Below, in pieces: positions 8,542 to 16,070 of a stretch of DNA of 64,000 nt. The translations under genes and the position numbers were made by a program. Source of the DNA: Paenibacillus aquistagni (lineage in GTDB: Bacteria > Bacillota > Bacilli > Paenibacillales > Paenibacillaceae); contig NZ_FXAZ01000001.1 in assembly GCF_900177815.1 (NCBI RefSeq), positions 558,001 through 622,000 on the forward strand, given 5' to 3'. Every line of letters begins with the position of its first letter. The stretch's first letter is position 1. The notes below the pieces were generated by a model, which worked only from the letters and a program-made list of their open reading frames with translations, searched no databases and was not told where the DNA came from.

Positions 8542-8594
8542 CGAACTTATGTTCTTATTGTATTCAATATACCGAACAAATATTCGTTTTTCAA
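8542..8594 (-). promoter_or_regulatory. sigma-A promoter with two LexA boxes
   Basis: On the minus strand TTGAAA (8589-8594), a 17-base spacer and TATATT (8566-8571). One LexA-like box (CGAACAAATATTCG, 8573-8586, one mismatch) fills the spacer. A second (CGAACTTATGTTCT, 8542-8555, full consensus half-sites) lies just downstream of the -10. Confidence 0.85.
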
Positions 8595-8765
8595 GCCGGG
8601 AAAATAAAGATTGGGCTGGAAATGAAGCGCAGTACAGGAGAATTTTACGTAAAGGATAATTTTGGGTGTTGTTCAAGAGGCAGCGTTTACGCTAAGGTTA
8701 ATTAGAAAGGAAACCCGATTGACTTGGACATGGGCGAGGAGTCAATGGGAGATAGGGGGATGTTC

Positions 8766-9047
8766 ATGATTACGAATTTGACGTTTGAGCGTGTGGCGAT
8801 GGAAGACACACAGGCTACCTATGAGTTTCAGGGCATGAATGGGGATGAGCCGGTTACGGGCTTGTTTGAGTTGAATTTGAAGCGTTATATGGAGCTAGAG
8901 TCAGAGGGCAGCGATGAAGCGCTCCATCATGCCTTGTACTGGCTGTCGCCGATCCAAAGCGATGCGCAGTATTGGGCGGGCATGAGGCTTTTTTTTCGCA
9001 TTTATAAGCATTATTTGGAGCAAGGCACATACATAGAGCAGGGATAA
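8766..9047 (+). CDS. small hypothetical protein
   Basis: A 93-residue acidic protein beginning MITNLTFERV, with no signal peptide or clear domain. The middle (FELNLKRYMELES) and the aromatic C-terminal half (YWLSPIQSDAQYWAGMR) look like a compact alpha/beta fold. The ATG at 8766 is chosen for the AGGGGG site about 7 bases upstream; other in-frame starts exist at 8724, 8745 and 8760. The Crp/Fnr regulator gene begins two bases after its stop, so the two are probably co-transcribed. No function can be given. Confidence 0.6.
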   Translation: MITNLTFERVAMEDTQATYEFQGMNGDEPVTGLFELNLKRYMELESEGSDEALHHALYWLSPIQSDAQYWAGMRLFFRIYKHYLEQGTYIEQG

Positions 9048-9049
9048 CC

Positions 9050-9592
9050 GTGAACCTTGAGGGAGTGAAGAGCTTGAAAATAACGCTTCATAAAGGTGAG
9101 GTACTCTTCCATCAGGGAGATACGAGCGCTTATTTGTACCGAATTGTAAGCGGACTGTTTAAGGTGACCCACATTCATGAGAATGGCAATGTTGTGATGT
9201 TTAACATTTTGTATCCGGGAGAGGTTGTGCCTCATCATTCCTTGATTTCTCCGCAGGAGTATCGCGGCACAGCGACAGCCTTGACGGAATGCAAGGTAGA
9301 GCGCATCCTCGCAAAGGACTGGTATGAGGAGCTTGAACACAACAAGGATAAAGCGATTGAGATCGCGAGACTGCTGCAGGAGAAGATCGGTTTTTTGCAT
9401 CAGCGCATTGATTATATGGCGATCGGCACGCCAGCAGAGCGATTGAGGCTGTTTCAAGAGTGGCTGACCGGCTATGTTCCGTACGAACAGGTGACAGAGC
9501 TGTTGACGCAAGAAGAGATCGGGCAGTTCATTGGCGTTAGAAGAGAGACGGTCAATCGCCTCCTGCGGCAGAACAGCCATGAGCAGATGTAA
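9050..9592 (+). CDS. Crp/Fnr family transcriptional regulator
   Basis: 180 residues. The N-terminal cyclic-nucleotide-binding-like beta barrel is visible (KGEVLFHQGDTSAYLYRIVSG, then NILYPGEVV), followed by a dimerisation helix and a short C-terminal winged helix (LTQEEIGQFIGVRRETVNRLL). The FNR four-cysteine cluster is absent, so it is not an oxygen sensor of that kind, and the canonical cAMP-contact residues are not obvious. The protein is shorter than the usual 220-230 residues. The GTG at 9050 is used; a TTG at 9074 with GAGGGAG upstream is a plausible alternative. A terminator follows immediately. Its ligand and targets are unknown. Confidence 0.85.
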   Translation: MNLEGVKSLKITLHKGEVLFHQGDTSAYLYRIVSGLFKVTHIHENGNVVMFNILYPGEVVPHHSLISPQEYRGTATALTECKVERILAKDWYEELEHNKDKAIEIARLLQEKIGFLHQRIDYMAIGTPAERLRLFQEWLTGYVPYEQVTELLTQEEIGQFIGVRRETVNRLLRQNSHEQM

Positions 9593-9600
9593 GTATTGAA

Positions 9601-9635
9601 AGTCTGTAATCCGTGATGGATTGCAGGCTTTTTTA
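9601..9635 (+). terminator. rho-independent terminator
   Basis: AGTCTGTAATCC (9601-9612) pairs with GGATTGCAGGCT (9618-9629) and is followed by TTTTTT. It closes the Crp/Fnr transcript. Confidence 0.85.
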
Positions 9636-9954
9636 TTGCGGGCAAAATGTCAGTTAACAAGCAGAGCCGCTGAATGATGGCTGGGATCATAACAACACGC
9701 GATAAGCATTCACGGGAAGAGAAGCAAAGGAAAGCAAGCCGCCATTTCCGTGATGCCCAGTGCAAAGGAAAGCAGCGCATGTTAGGTCTAGGACAATCCG
9801 TCGCGCACATAGGCTGGTAGTGTGGGTAATTTATTCGGGTGATAAGCTGCAGGAAGCTGGAGGCTGTAGAAGATAAATCTTGTTGATCTTAAGATTTATG
9901 CGGGGCTAAGAAGGAATCTTTCTTTACTTCATCAGAGCATAGGAGGAATGCAGG
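9636..9954. other. intergenic, upstream region of cotJ
   Basis: About 320 bases without a supported gene. A 13-base direct repeat GCAAAGGAAAGCA occurs at 9724-9736 and 9762-9774. A mother-cell sigma promoter is expected for cotJ, but I cannot point to a convincing one. Confidence 0.45.
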
Positions 9955-10257
9955 ATGTCTGAGACTGATCAACCGCGAGTGAGATCTGAAACCAAGGCGA
10001 TCAAAGGGCCGATTCAAGCGGCCGCCGAGGTTCCTCAAAGCTACAACCAAGAGCGAAGCTATGTACCGTTTCGCGGACTTTATGATCCATGTCCTCCACG
10101 AGGGCCGAGGACGTATGTGGTTCCACCGAATCAATATATTACGTTTCAGCCTCCCAATTTGCCGCAGTTTACCCCAGCAGAAGCATTAGTTTACGGTACC
10201 TTGTGGCCGGCCCTCTTCAGCCCTTATCGACCACAGCGCGGAGGTGGAGCCCAATGA
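9955..10257 (+). CDS. cotJA: spore coat-associated protein CotJA
   Basis: The 100-residue protein has the CotJA core: RTYVVPPNQYITFQPPNLPQ followed by ALVYGTLWPALFSPY. The N-terminus is a longer, Pro-rich, low-complexity extension. CotJA is a small coat polypeptide made in the mother cell; with CotJB and CotJC it forms part of the inner coat. An AGGAGG-type site precedes the ATG. The stop overlaps the cotJB start (ATGA), the usual arrangement of the cotJ operon. Confidence 0.92.
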   Translation: MSETDQPRVRSETKAIKGPIQAAAEVPQSYNQERSYVPFRGLYDPCPPRGPRTYVVPPNQYITFQPPNLPQFTPAEALVYGTLWPALFSPYRPQRGGGAQ

Positions 10258-10523
10258 ACGAGCACCCGTTTCGTACACCTGAATACCATCAAAGGCTAAG
10301 AGAGCTGCAAGAAGTGGACTTTGTTCTGCTTGAGCTAAATCTATATTTGGATACCCATCCGAACGATCAGCAGGCCATTCAGCAGTTCAATCATTACGTA
10401 GGCGAGCGAATGAAGCTCGCTCAGGCTTTTCAGGAGCAGTATGGGCCGTTAATGAATTATGGACATTGGTTTTCAGGAAGTCCGTTTACTTGGGCAGAGA
10501 CACCTTGGCCGTGGCAGATCTGA
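10254..10523 (+). CDS. cotJB: spore coat protein CotJB
   Basis: 89 residues, typical CotJB length, with LQEVDFVLLELNLYLDTHP and the C-terminal YGPLMNYG and WPWQI aromatic tail. The ATG at 10254 lies behind GGAGGTGGAG and overlaps the cotJA stop, which excludes longer in-frame versions running through cotJA. CotJB is a helical coat component whose gene always accompanies cotJC. The cotJC gene starts 56 bases downstream. Confidence 0.92.
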   Translation: MNEHPFRTPEYHQRLRELQEVDFVLLELNLYLDTHPNDQQAIQQFNHYVGERMKLAQAFQEQYGPLMNYGHWFSGSPFTWAETPWPWQI

Positions 10524-10579
10524 TGGGCGACAAGAAGGAGTGATGGATTACCATTCAAGCGTATTAAGGAGGAATTGCT

Positions 10580-11149
10580 TTGTGGGTGTATGAGAAAAAG
10601 CTGCAATATCCGGTCAGGGTAAGCAAGTGCGACCCTCATATGGCGAAGCTGCTCTTGGAACAATACGGTGGTGCGGATGGAGAGCTTGCCGCGGCTTTGC
10701 GATACTTAAATCAGCGCTACACGATCCCTGATAAGGTGATCGGATTACTTACAGATATAGGAACAGAGGAATTTGCTCACTTGGAAATGATTGCCACTAT
10801 GGTATATAAACTGACGAAGGATGCGACGCCTGAGCAGCTTGAAAAGGCCGGACTTGGCGCGCACTTCGTCGCTCATGACAGCGCCTTGTTCTATAGCAAC
10901 GCAGGCGGCGTGCCGTGGACAGCGGCCTACATTCAAGCCAAGGGAGATCCGCTTGCCGACCTGTACGAGGATATTGCGGCAGAAGAGAAGGCAAGAGCGA
11001 CCTATCAATGGCTGATTGATCTGACGGACGATGTGGATTTGCAGGACAGCCTGAAATTTTTGCGTGAACGCGAAATTGTGCACTCCTTGCGCTTTCGCGA
11101 GGCGGTTGAGATTATTAAAGAGGATCGCGCGGTGCGAAGAATATTCTAA
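10580..11149 (+). CDS. cotJC: spore coat protein CotJC (manganese catalase family)
   Basis: 189 residues starting MWVYEKKLQYPV, the conserved CotJC N-terminus, which confirms the TTG start at 10580 (AAGGAGG about 8 bases upstream). The di-manganese carboxylate/His ligands of the ferritin-like fold are visible: the GGADGELAAALRYL segment, TEEFAHLEM, and later EEKARATYQW and REIVHSLRF. Spore-coat manganese catalases are thought to protect spores or crosslink coat proteins. Third gene of cotJABC; a hairpin with a short T run follows. Confidence 0.95.
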   Translation: MWVYEKKLQYPVRVSKCDPHMAKLLLEQYGGADGELAAALRYLNQRYTIPDKVIGLLTDIGTEEFAHLEMIATMVYKLTKDATPEQLEKAGLGAHFVAHDSALFYSNAGGVPWTAAYIQAKGDPLADLYEDIAAEEKARATYQWLIDLTDDVDLQDSLKFLREREIVHSLRFREAVEIIKEDRAVRRIF

Positions 11150-11189
11150 TTCAGGATAGATTGCTGCAGCATATAGGCTTAGAGAGGAT

Positions 11190-11223
11190 GAGGTCAGCCT
11201 TCGCAACAGGGTGGCCTCTTTAA
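11190..11223 (+). terminator. probable terminator after cotJC
   Basis: GAGGTCAGCC (11190-11199) pairs with GGGTGGCCTC (11209-11218), with one bulge, then TTTAACTT. The T tract is short. Confidence 0.5.
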
Positions 11224-11380
11224 CTTGGCTCGAAGCTTATGCAGTGCTGCCGGGCGCTGCTGCTTGCCTTAGAAGTCGATGATAACAGTAGCTGCTTTCG
11301 CTTTTCATCTGCTATAATAAGGGATCATTTATATGAAATGAAGCAGCAGACGAGGTTGCTGCAAGGGAGAGGACGAAGAT

Positions 11381-12148
11381 ATGCCGTTTACTTTTGCGCA
11401 TCCAGCTTATGCGCTTCCCCTTGAGCGGGTGTTCAAGCGATATATGAGCATGACGGGAATCATCCTGGGGAGCATGGCGCCAGACTTCGAATATTTCATT
11501 GCTTTGGAGCCGTATCAGCATATTGGGCACACCTTGAAGGGACTGCTGCTTGAGGCGGTGCCGCTCAGTTTGCTGTTTGCTTTTTTATTTCATCGTATCG
11601 TGAAGGAGATGCTGGCCCTTCATTTGCCCTCCATCTGGCAGCTTGATCAGAGAGCCTTTGCTCTTGTCCAAAAGCATGCTTGGGGACTTCGGTCGATTCG
11701 GGATTGGATTGTCTTTTTGCTGTCTGTTGCGTTAGGCTTCTATTCCCATGTTGTGATCGATGGCTTTACTCATGCTTCAGGAGCAGCTGTGCGCCGGTGG
11801 CCGTGGCTTAGTGAAGAGATAGTAAGCATCCCTATCTATAAATATCTTCAGCATGGCTTGTCGCTGCTGGGACTAGCTATTCTAGGCTTATGGATGCTTA
11901 GAGTGCTTCGCAGCATTCCAGCTGACAGCCTGGAGCCGGCATTCATACGCGCGAGCGAGAAATATGCCTATTGGACAATCGTACTGTTGTCCGCTGTGCT
12001 GGTGTGGGGATTGAAGCTGATCTTGACTGCTAGCAGCAATCTAATCGGCATAACGGTTGTAGCCAGCTTGTCCGGAACGATGCTTGGCATTTTGCTGGCA
12101 TCATGGATCATGAGACATAGACATGCAGGAAGGAGGAATAGACAATGA
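11381..12148 (+). CDS. DUF4184 family membrane protein
   Basis: 255 residues starting [14 protein letters not shown], the DUF4184 N-terminal signature, with [10 protein letters not shown] soon after. Around six hydrophobic helices follow, and a conserved [10 protein letters not shown] segment gives His/Asp residues that could bind metal. The HP, PDxE and HxxxD pattern recalls metal-dependent membrane hydrolases such as the YdjM/YbcI group; the function is not known. A good GAGAGGA site precedes the ATG, and a TATAAT hexamer lies at 11313-11318. The acetyltransferase gene overlaps its stop (ATGA), so they are co-translated. Confidence 0.85.
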   Translation: MPFTFAHPAYALPLERVFKRYMSMTGIILGSMAPDFEYFIALEPYQHIGHTLKGLLLEAVPLSLLFAFLFHRIVKEMLALHLPSIWQLDQRAFALVQKHAWGLRSIRDWIVFLLSVALGFYSHVVIDGFTHASGAAVRRWPWLSEEIVSIPIYKYLQHGLSLLGLAILGLWMLRVLRSIPADSLEPAFIRASEKYAYWTIVLLSAVLVWGLKLILTASSNLIGITVVASLSGTMLGILLASWIMRHRHAGRRNRQ

Positions 12149-12672
12149 AGGCGGCTCAAGCTTATGAGATTACAGACGCAGCATTAGAAGATTTGGCAGC
12201 CATTGTAGCGATATACAATTCAACCATACCGAGCCGCAGCGTAACGGCAGACTTGGAGCCTGTGAGCGTGGAGAGCAAGCTTCAATGGTTCGAGGAGCAT
12301 TCTTCTGACCATAGACCGTTATGGGTTGTAAAGCAAGGGGGAGAGGTTGCTGCATGGCTCAGCTTCCAATCCTTCTATGGACGCCCTGCTTATAATGGAA
12401 CGGCGGAGATCAGCATATATATCAGCGAGAAGCATCGCTCGCAAGGACTTGGCAGCCTGCTTGTTGAGCAGGCCCTTCAAGCTTGCCCGCGGCTCAAGCT
12501 GGATAGTCTTGTAGGCTTCGTCTTTGGCCATAATGAACCAAGTTTGGGGCTGTTAAGAAAGTATGGCTTTGAACAGTGGGGACTGCTGCCAAGGGTGGCA
12601 AAGCTTGATGGTGTCGAGCGCGACTTGGTCATTGTTGGGCGGCGTATTGAGTCGGGGCCGATTTACGACTGA
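12145..12672 (+). CDS. GNAT family N-acetyltransferase (phosphinothricin acetyltransferase-like)
   Basis: 175 residues with the Pat/Bar-type layout: [19 protein letters not shown] at the start, [22 protein letters not shown] (the acetyl-CoA pyrophosphate loop, motif A, with RSQGLG) in the middle, and [18 protein letters not shown] (motif B) near the end. Such enzymes acetylate small amines, including phosphinothricin or methionine sulfoximine; the substrate here is unknown. It overlaps the DUF4184 stop codon and is closed by a very strong terminator. Confidence 0.88.
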   Translation: MKAAQAYEITDAALEDLAAIVAIYNSTIPSRSVTADLEPVSVESKLQWFEEHSSDHRPLWVVKQGGEVAAWLSFQSFYGRPAYNGTAEISIYISEKHRSQGLGSLLVEQALQACPRLKLDSLVGFVFGHNEPSLGLLRKYGFEQWGLLPRVAKLDGVERDLVIVGRRIESGPIYD

Positions 12673-12686
12673 GGTGAGCCTAACTA

Positions 12687-12735
12687 AAAGGCCTTGATTA
12701 TTTGGAAGCTTCGCGACCGATAATCAAGGCCTTTA
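12687..12735 (+). terminator. strong rho-independent terminator
   Basis: AAAGGCCTTGATTAT pairs with ATAATCAAGGCCTTT across a 17-base loop. Both flanks are A/T-rich. Confidence 0.88.
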
Positions 12736-13121
12736 TCTGTTCCTTGTGTAGAGATATTAATCCGAGAAGATCGATTTAGTGTAATTATTGGCTTTTTTTA
12801 TTATAACGAAACAAGGATGTTCCGCTGGGGTCTTTGCAGGTGTACGCTAAGAGAATGAGTTTATAAACTACAAGCCTGCTGGACAAAAAAGCACAGGGCA
12901 GCAGAAGACAGCTCCCATCATGCTTAAGGCAGGAGGATGGAAAATTGGTCAAAAAGCTGCAAATCACCAAGGTGCAGACTAAAAAAGTACATGGAGCTCA
13001 TTTCCTGTTTTTGCTATGATGAGTGGTGCACTTAAGCAGCGGAAGTTCGTTAATAAACGGTGTAAATGGAAGCGGAAATGAGCGCGGCTGAGCAAAAAAT
13101 GATGATGTCAAAGGAGATGCT
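12736..13121. other. intergenic region upstream of the exporter operon, nothing clear
   Basis: About 385 bases. It must contain the promoter of the ABC operon, but no convincing -35/-10 pair or hairpin was found. A 24-codon frame beginning TTG behind GGAGG is present near 12945, too short to call. Confidence 0.4.
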
Positions 13122-15479
13122 ATGGGTACGATTCCGAATGACATTTGTGAGGTGCTAAAGCAAAATGAGCAAGCACCTGCACCTGAAGAAATCAAGTATT
13201 GGCTGCGATGTGATCGCACGCTGAAGGGAGGCTTTCAGCATACGTATGTGCTGCTGACAGAGAAGGAGCTTGTTCTTGTACATGATCCGCTGACGATGCT
13301 CACAGAGACGACGTTTACAGGATATACCGCGGTAACGAACAAAGACAAGTGGAGCAAGCGATTCATCACAAGGTGGAACAAGGGCAGCAAGCACAATACG
13401 GTGCAGAAAAGCATATACTCCCGCGACCCGGATTGGAAGGTAGAGTGTCTCGCGGCTGAGCAGATTGAGAACGTCTTCATCGTCAATCTTGTTGCTGCAG
13501 GACTGCTAGTCGTGAAGGACTTGAACGGAGAAGAACGAACGTTAGCAGCATTCAGCAACAGCCAGATGAAGAAAGCGACAAGGCTGGTATCGCAATTTGA
13601 GAAGCTAAAGAGGCTTGAAGCTTCAAAAGAGGAGCGGGACGAGGAGAAGGGGGCAGGCACCTGCCCAACCTGCGGCATGCTGTATCCGCAGCAGGAGCGC
13701 AAAGTATGCCCAAAGTGCATGAAGAAGCATGCGATCTTCAGCAGATTGCTTGGCCTGGCGGGCAAGTATCGCGTATCGATTGTCTTTATTGTGCTGTTCA
13801 TGCTGCTTAACGCAGGAACGGGACTTGCCATTCCGTACTTGCAGGGGACCGTGCTTTTTGATCAGGCGCTTGGCGGCACCGGCCCTTTTGCAGGACAGAT
13901 TGCGCTTGTGATCGGCTTGATTATTTTATTTCGAACATTGTCGCTTGTGTTTGGTGTGTTGTTCGGCATGATTAACGCGAGGCTTGGAGCAAACGTGGCC
14001 TTTGACCTGAAGTCCGGAGTATTTACGGCGATGCAGCGCTTATCGCTCAGCTTTTTTCAGAAAAAGCAGACTGGCCAGTTGATGACAAGGGTGAACAATG
14101 ATGCCACTGAGCTGCAATTTTTCTTTGTGGACGGGATTTCCTACTTTATTGTCAATGCAATGAATATTGTAGGTATTGTCATCATCTTGCTGTTGATGGA
14201 TTGGAAGCTTACCTTATTATGCTTTATCCCAATGCCATTTGTGATGATTATCATCCGTCAGGCATTCCCGAAGCTGTGGCGCTTGTCATGGCGGAGGCAT
14301 CGACGTGTGGCTGTGATGAATGCGATCATCAGCGACACGACAAGGGGAACGCGTGTGGTTAAGGCCTTCGGCAAGGAGCGGCAGGAGATGGATCGCTTCC
14401 AGCATTCCAATATGGCCTTTGCAGGGGCTGAGCAGAACTTTAATAAGATGAACAGCACGGTATTTCCGATTTTGACGATGCTGACGCAGTTTGGAGGCTT
14501 GATTATTTGGGCCTTTGGCGGAGCGAAGGTCATGCAGGGCGAACTGACTTTTGGAGTGCTGATGACGTTTATCAATTACATTTTCATGCTGTATGGCCCG
14601 ATCCAATTTATGAACAATATTGCAGGCTGGTGGTCGTACTGCATGTCCGCGGCACAGCGCATCTTTGAGATTCAGGATGCGGTGCCGGATGTGAGCGAGA
14701 AGAAGGATGCTATTCATCTAGAAGTGATTCGCGGCGAGATTGAGGTCGATGATATCTCATTTGGCTATGAGCCGAACAAGATGATTCTGAAGCAGGTGAC
14801 GATGCATGCGCGCCCAGGCCAAATGATCGGTGTTGTCGGGCACTCAGGCGCAGGGAAATCAACGCTTGTGAACTTGATTTCGCGGCTATACGACGTCAAT
14901 GAAGGCGAGATTCGAATCGATGGTCACGACGTGCGGGACCTGTCCTTCGATACGCTGCGCAGCCATATTGGCATTGTCTCGCAGGAGACCTATGTGTTCA
15001 TGGGAACGATTGCCGAGAATATTGCGTATGCGAATCCAGACTGTACGCTGGCTGATATTGTGCATGCGGCCAAGATTGCCAAAGCACATGACTTTATTGA
15101 GAAGCTGCCAGACGGATATGACACCATTGTCGGCACAGGCGGCCACAGCCTATCAGGCGGAGAGAAGCAGAGGTTATCGATAGCAAGAGCGATTCTGCAC
15201 AACCCGTCGATTCTCATCTTGGATGAAGCAACTGCTTCGCTGGATACCGAGACGGAGCTTCAGATTCAAGAAGCGCTTGAGATGCTCATTCAAGGGCGAA
15301 CGACTATTGCCATCGCGCATCGATTGTCTACGCTTCGCAACGCCGACTATCTTATTGTGATGGATAAGGGCAAGGTGATGGAAGCAGGGACGCATGATGA
15401 ACTGATGCATCTTGAAGGCATGTATTACGAGTTGGTTCAAAAGCATGACAAGGCGCTGCAAATGAGAGGAGTTGGTTGA
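13122..15479 (+). CDS. ABC exporter half-transporter with N-terminal extension and zinc ribbon
   Basis: 785 residues. Residues 1 to about 180 are a soluble extension without a named domain (PH-like beta pattern, YVLLTEKELVLVHDP). Two Cys pairs follow (CPTCGMLYPQQERKVCPKC, a zinc-ribbon arrangement), then a six-helix exporter domain (about 215-510) and a complete nucleotide-binding domain: Walker A GHSGAGKST, Q-loop VSQETYVF, signature LSGGEKQR, Walker B ILILDEATASLD, H-loop AIAHRLSTL. It is co-transcribed with a DUF1854 gene and a second, similar exporter, so it likely works as a heterodimer. To my knowledge, ABC proteins next to DUF1854 have been annotated as cyanophycin-metabolism-associated in Proteobacteria; no cyanophycin gene is seen here. 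Substrate unknown. Confidence 0.87.
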   Translation: MGTIPNDICEVLKQNEQAPAPEEIKYWLRCDRTLKGGFQHTYVLLTEKELVLVHDPLTMLTETTFTGYTAVTNKDKWSKRFITRWNKGSKHNTVQKSIYSRDPDWKVECLAAEQIENVFIVNLVAAGLLVVKDLNGEERTLAAFSNSQMKKATRLVSQFEKLKRLEASKEERDEEKGAGTCPTCGMLYPQQERKVCPKCMKKHAIFSRLLGLAGKYRVSIVFIVLFMLLNAGTGLAIPYLQGTVLFDQALGGTGPFAGQIALVIGLIILFRTLSLVFGVLFGMINARLGANVAFDLKSGVFTAMQRLSLSFFQKKQTGQLMTRVNNDATELQFFFVDGISYFIVNAMNIVGIVIILLLMDWKLTLLCFIPMPFVMIIIRQAFPKLWRLSWRRHRRVAVMNAIISDTTRGTRVVKAFGKERQEMDRFQHSNMAFAGAEQNFNKMNSTVFPILTMLTQFGGLIIWAFGGAKVMQGELTFGVLMTFINYIFMLYGPIQFMNNIAGWWSYCMSAAQRIFEIQDAVPDVSEKKDAIHLEVIRGEIEVDDISFGYEPNKMILKQVTMHARPGQMIGVVGHSGAGKSTLVNLISRLYDVNEGEIRIDGHDVRDLSFDTLRSHIGIVSQETYVFMGTIAENIAYANPDCTLADIVHAAKIAKAHDFIEKLPDGYDTIVGTGGHSLSGGEKQRLSIARAILHNPSILILDEATASLDTETELQIQEALEMLIQGRTTIAIAHRLSTLRNADYLIVMDKGKVMEAGTHDELMHLEGMYYELVQKHDKALQMRGVG

Positions 15480-15480
15480 T

Positions 15481-16032
15481 ATGCCGCATGACGAGACGGT
15501 GCAGCGAGAAGGAGCGGCAAACGGGACGGTATCCTTGGCCGAGGCCGCCAAAATCAAATATTTGACCCCTCACAATGCTCGATTTGTGCGAACCAAAGGG
15601 AATATGCTCAGTGTGACGGTGGAGAACAAGGCCTATCCGTCGGTCTACCTTCACTGTTCCTTTCCCCATTCCAACCGCAATCAGTACATATCGGTGCGGA
15701 CGCTAGAGAATGAGGAAGTGGGCATGATCGAGTCATTGGATGACTTCCCGGCGGAGTTGGCGGAGCTTCTTAAGGAGCAGATTGCGATCCGTTATTTTGC
15801 TCCTGTCATTTCCAAGGTGCTTGCGATTAAGGAAGAGTTCGGCTACGCCTACTGGGAGGCAGAGACACAAGCGGGACGATGCCGATTTACCGTTCGCAAT
15901 GGCGGCGGGAATGTGAAGCTCGTGTCAGATCAGAAGCTGCTTATTCAGGACGTGGATGGCAATCGCTTTTTGATTGAACGGCTGGATCAGCTAAGCGAAA
16001 AGGAATATCGAATGGTGGAGATGTGCCTATAA
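15481..16032 (+). CDS. DUF1854 family protein
   Basis: 183 residues, soluble, beta-rich. The segments VTVENKAYPSVYLHCSFP, YISVRTLENEEVGMIESLDDF and WEAETQAGRCRFTVRNG match DUF1854 as I know it. The ATG at 15481 is chosen because AGAGGAG lies about 9 bases upstream; it begins two bases after the upstream ABC stop. It sits between two ABC exporters, so it may be a soluble partner or regulatory subunit of the transporter, docking perhaps through their N-terminal extensions. That role is inference; the family has no established biochemical function that I can cite. Confidence 0.82.
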   Translation: MPHDETVQREGAANGTVSLAEAAKIKYLTPHNARFVRTKGNMLSVTVENKAYPSVYLHCSFPHSNRNQYISVRTLENEEVGMIESLDDFPAELAELLKEQIAIRYFAPVISKVLAIKEEFGYAYWEAETQAGRCRFTVRNGGGNVKLVSDQKLLIQDVDGNRFLIERLDQLSEKEYRMVEMCL

Positions 16033-16070
16033 AGGAATCCGCCTGCTGAGGAGAATATAGGAGGATAGCC

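Noticed and set aside
8484-8705. Plus-strand frame across the region upstream of the SOS genes
   Set aside because: It covers the two LexA boxes and the minus-strand promoter, has no ribosome-binding site and no family resemblance.
12945-13019. 24-codon frame behind GGAGG upstream of the exporter operon
   Set aside because: Too short, starts with TTG, and no hairpin or overlap suggests a leader peptide role.
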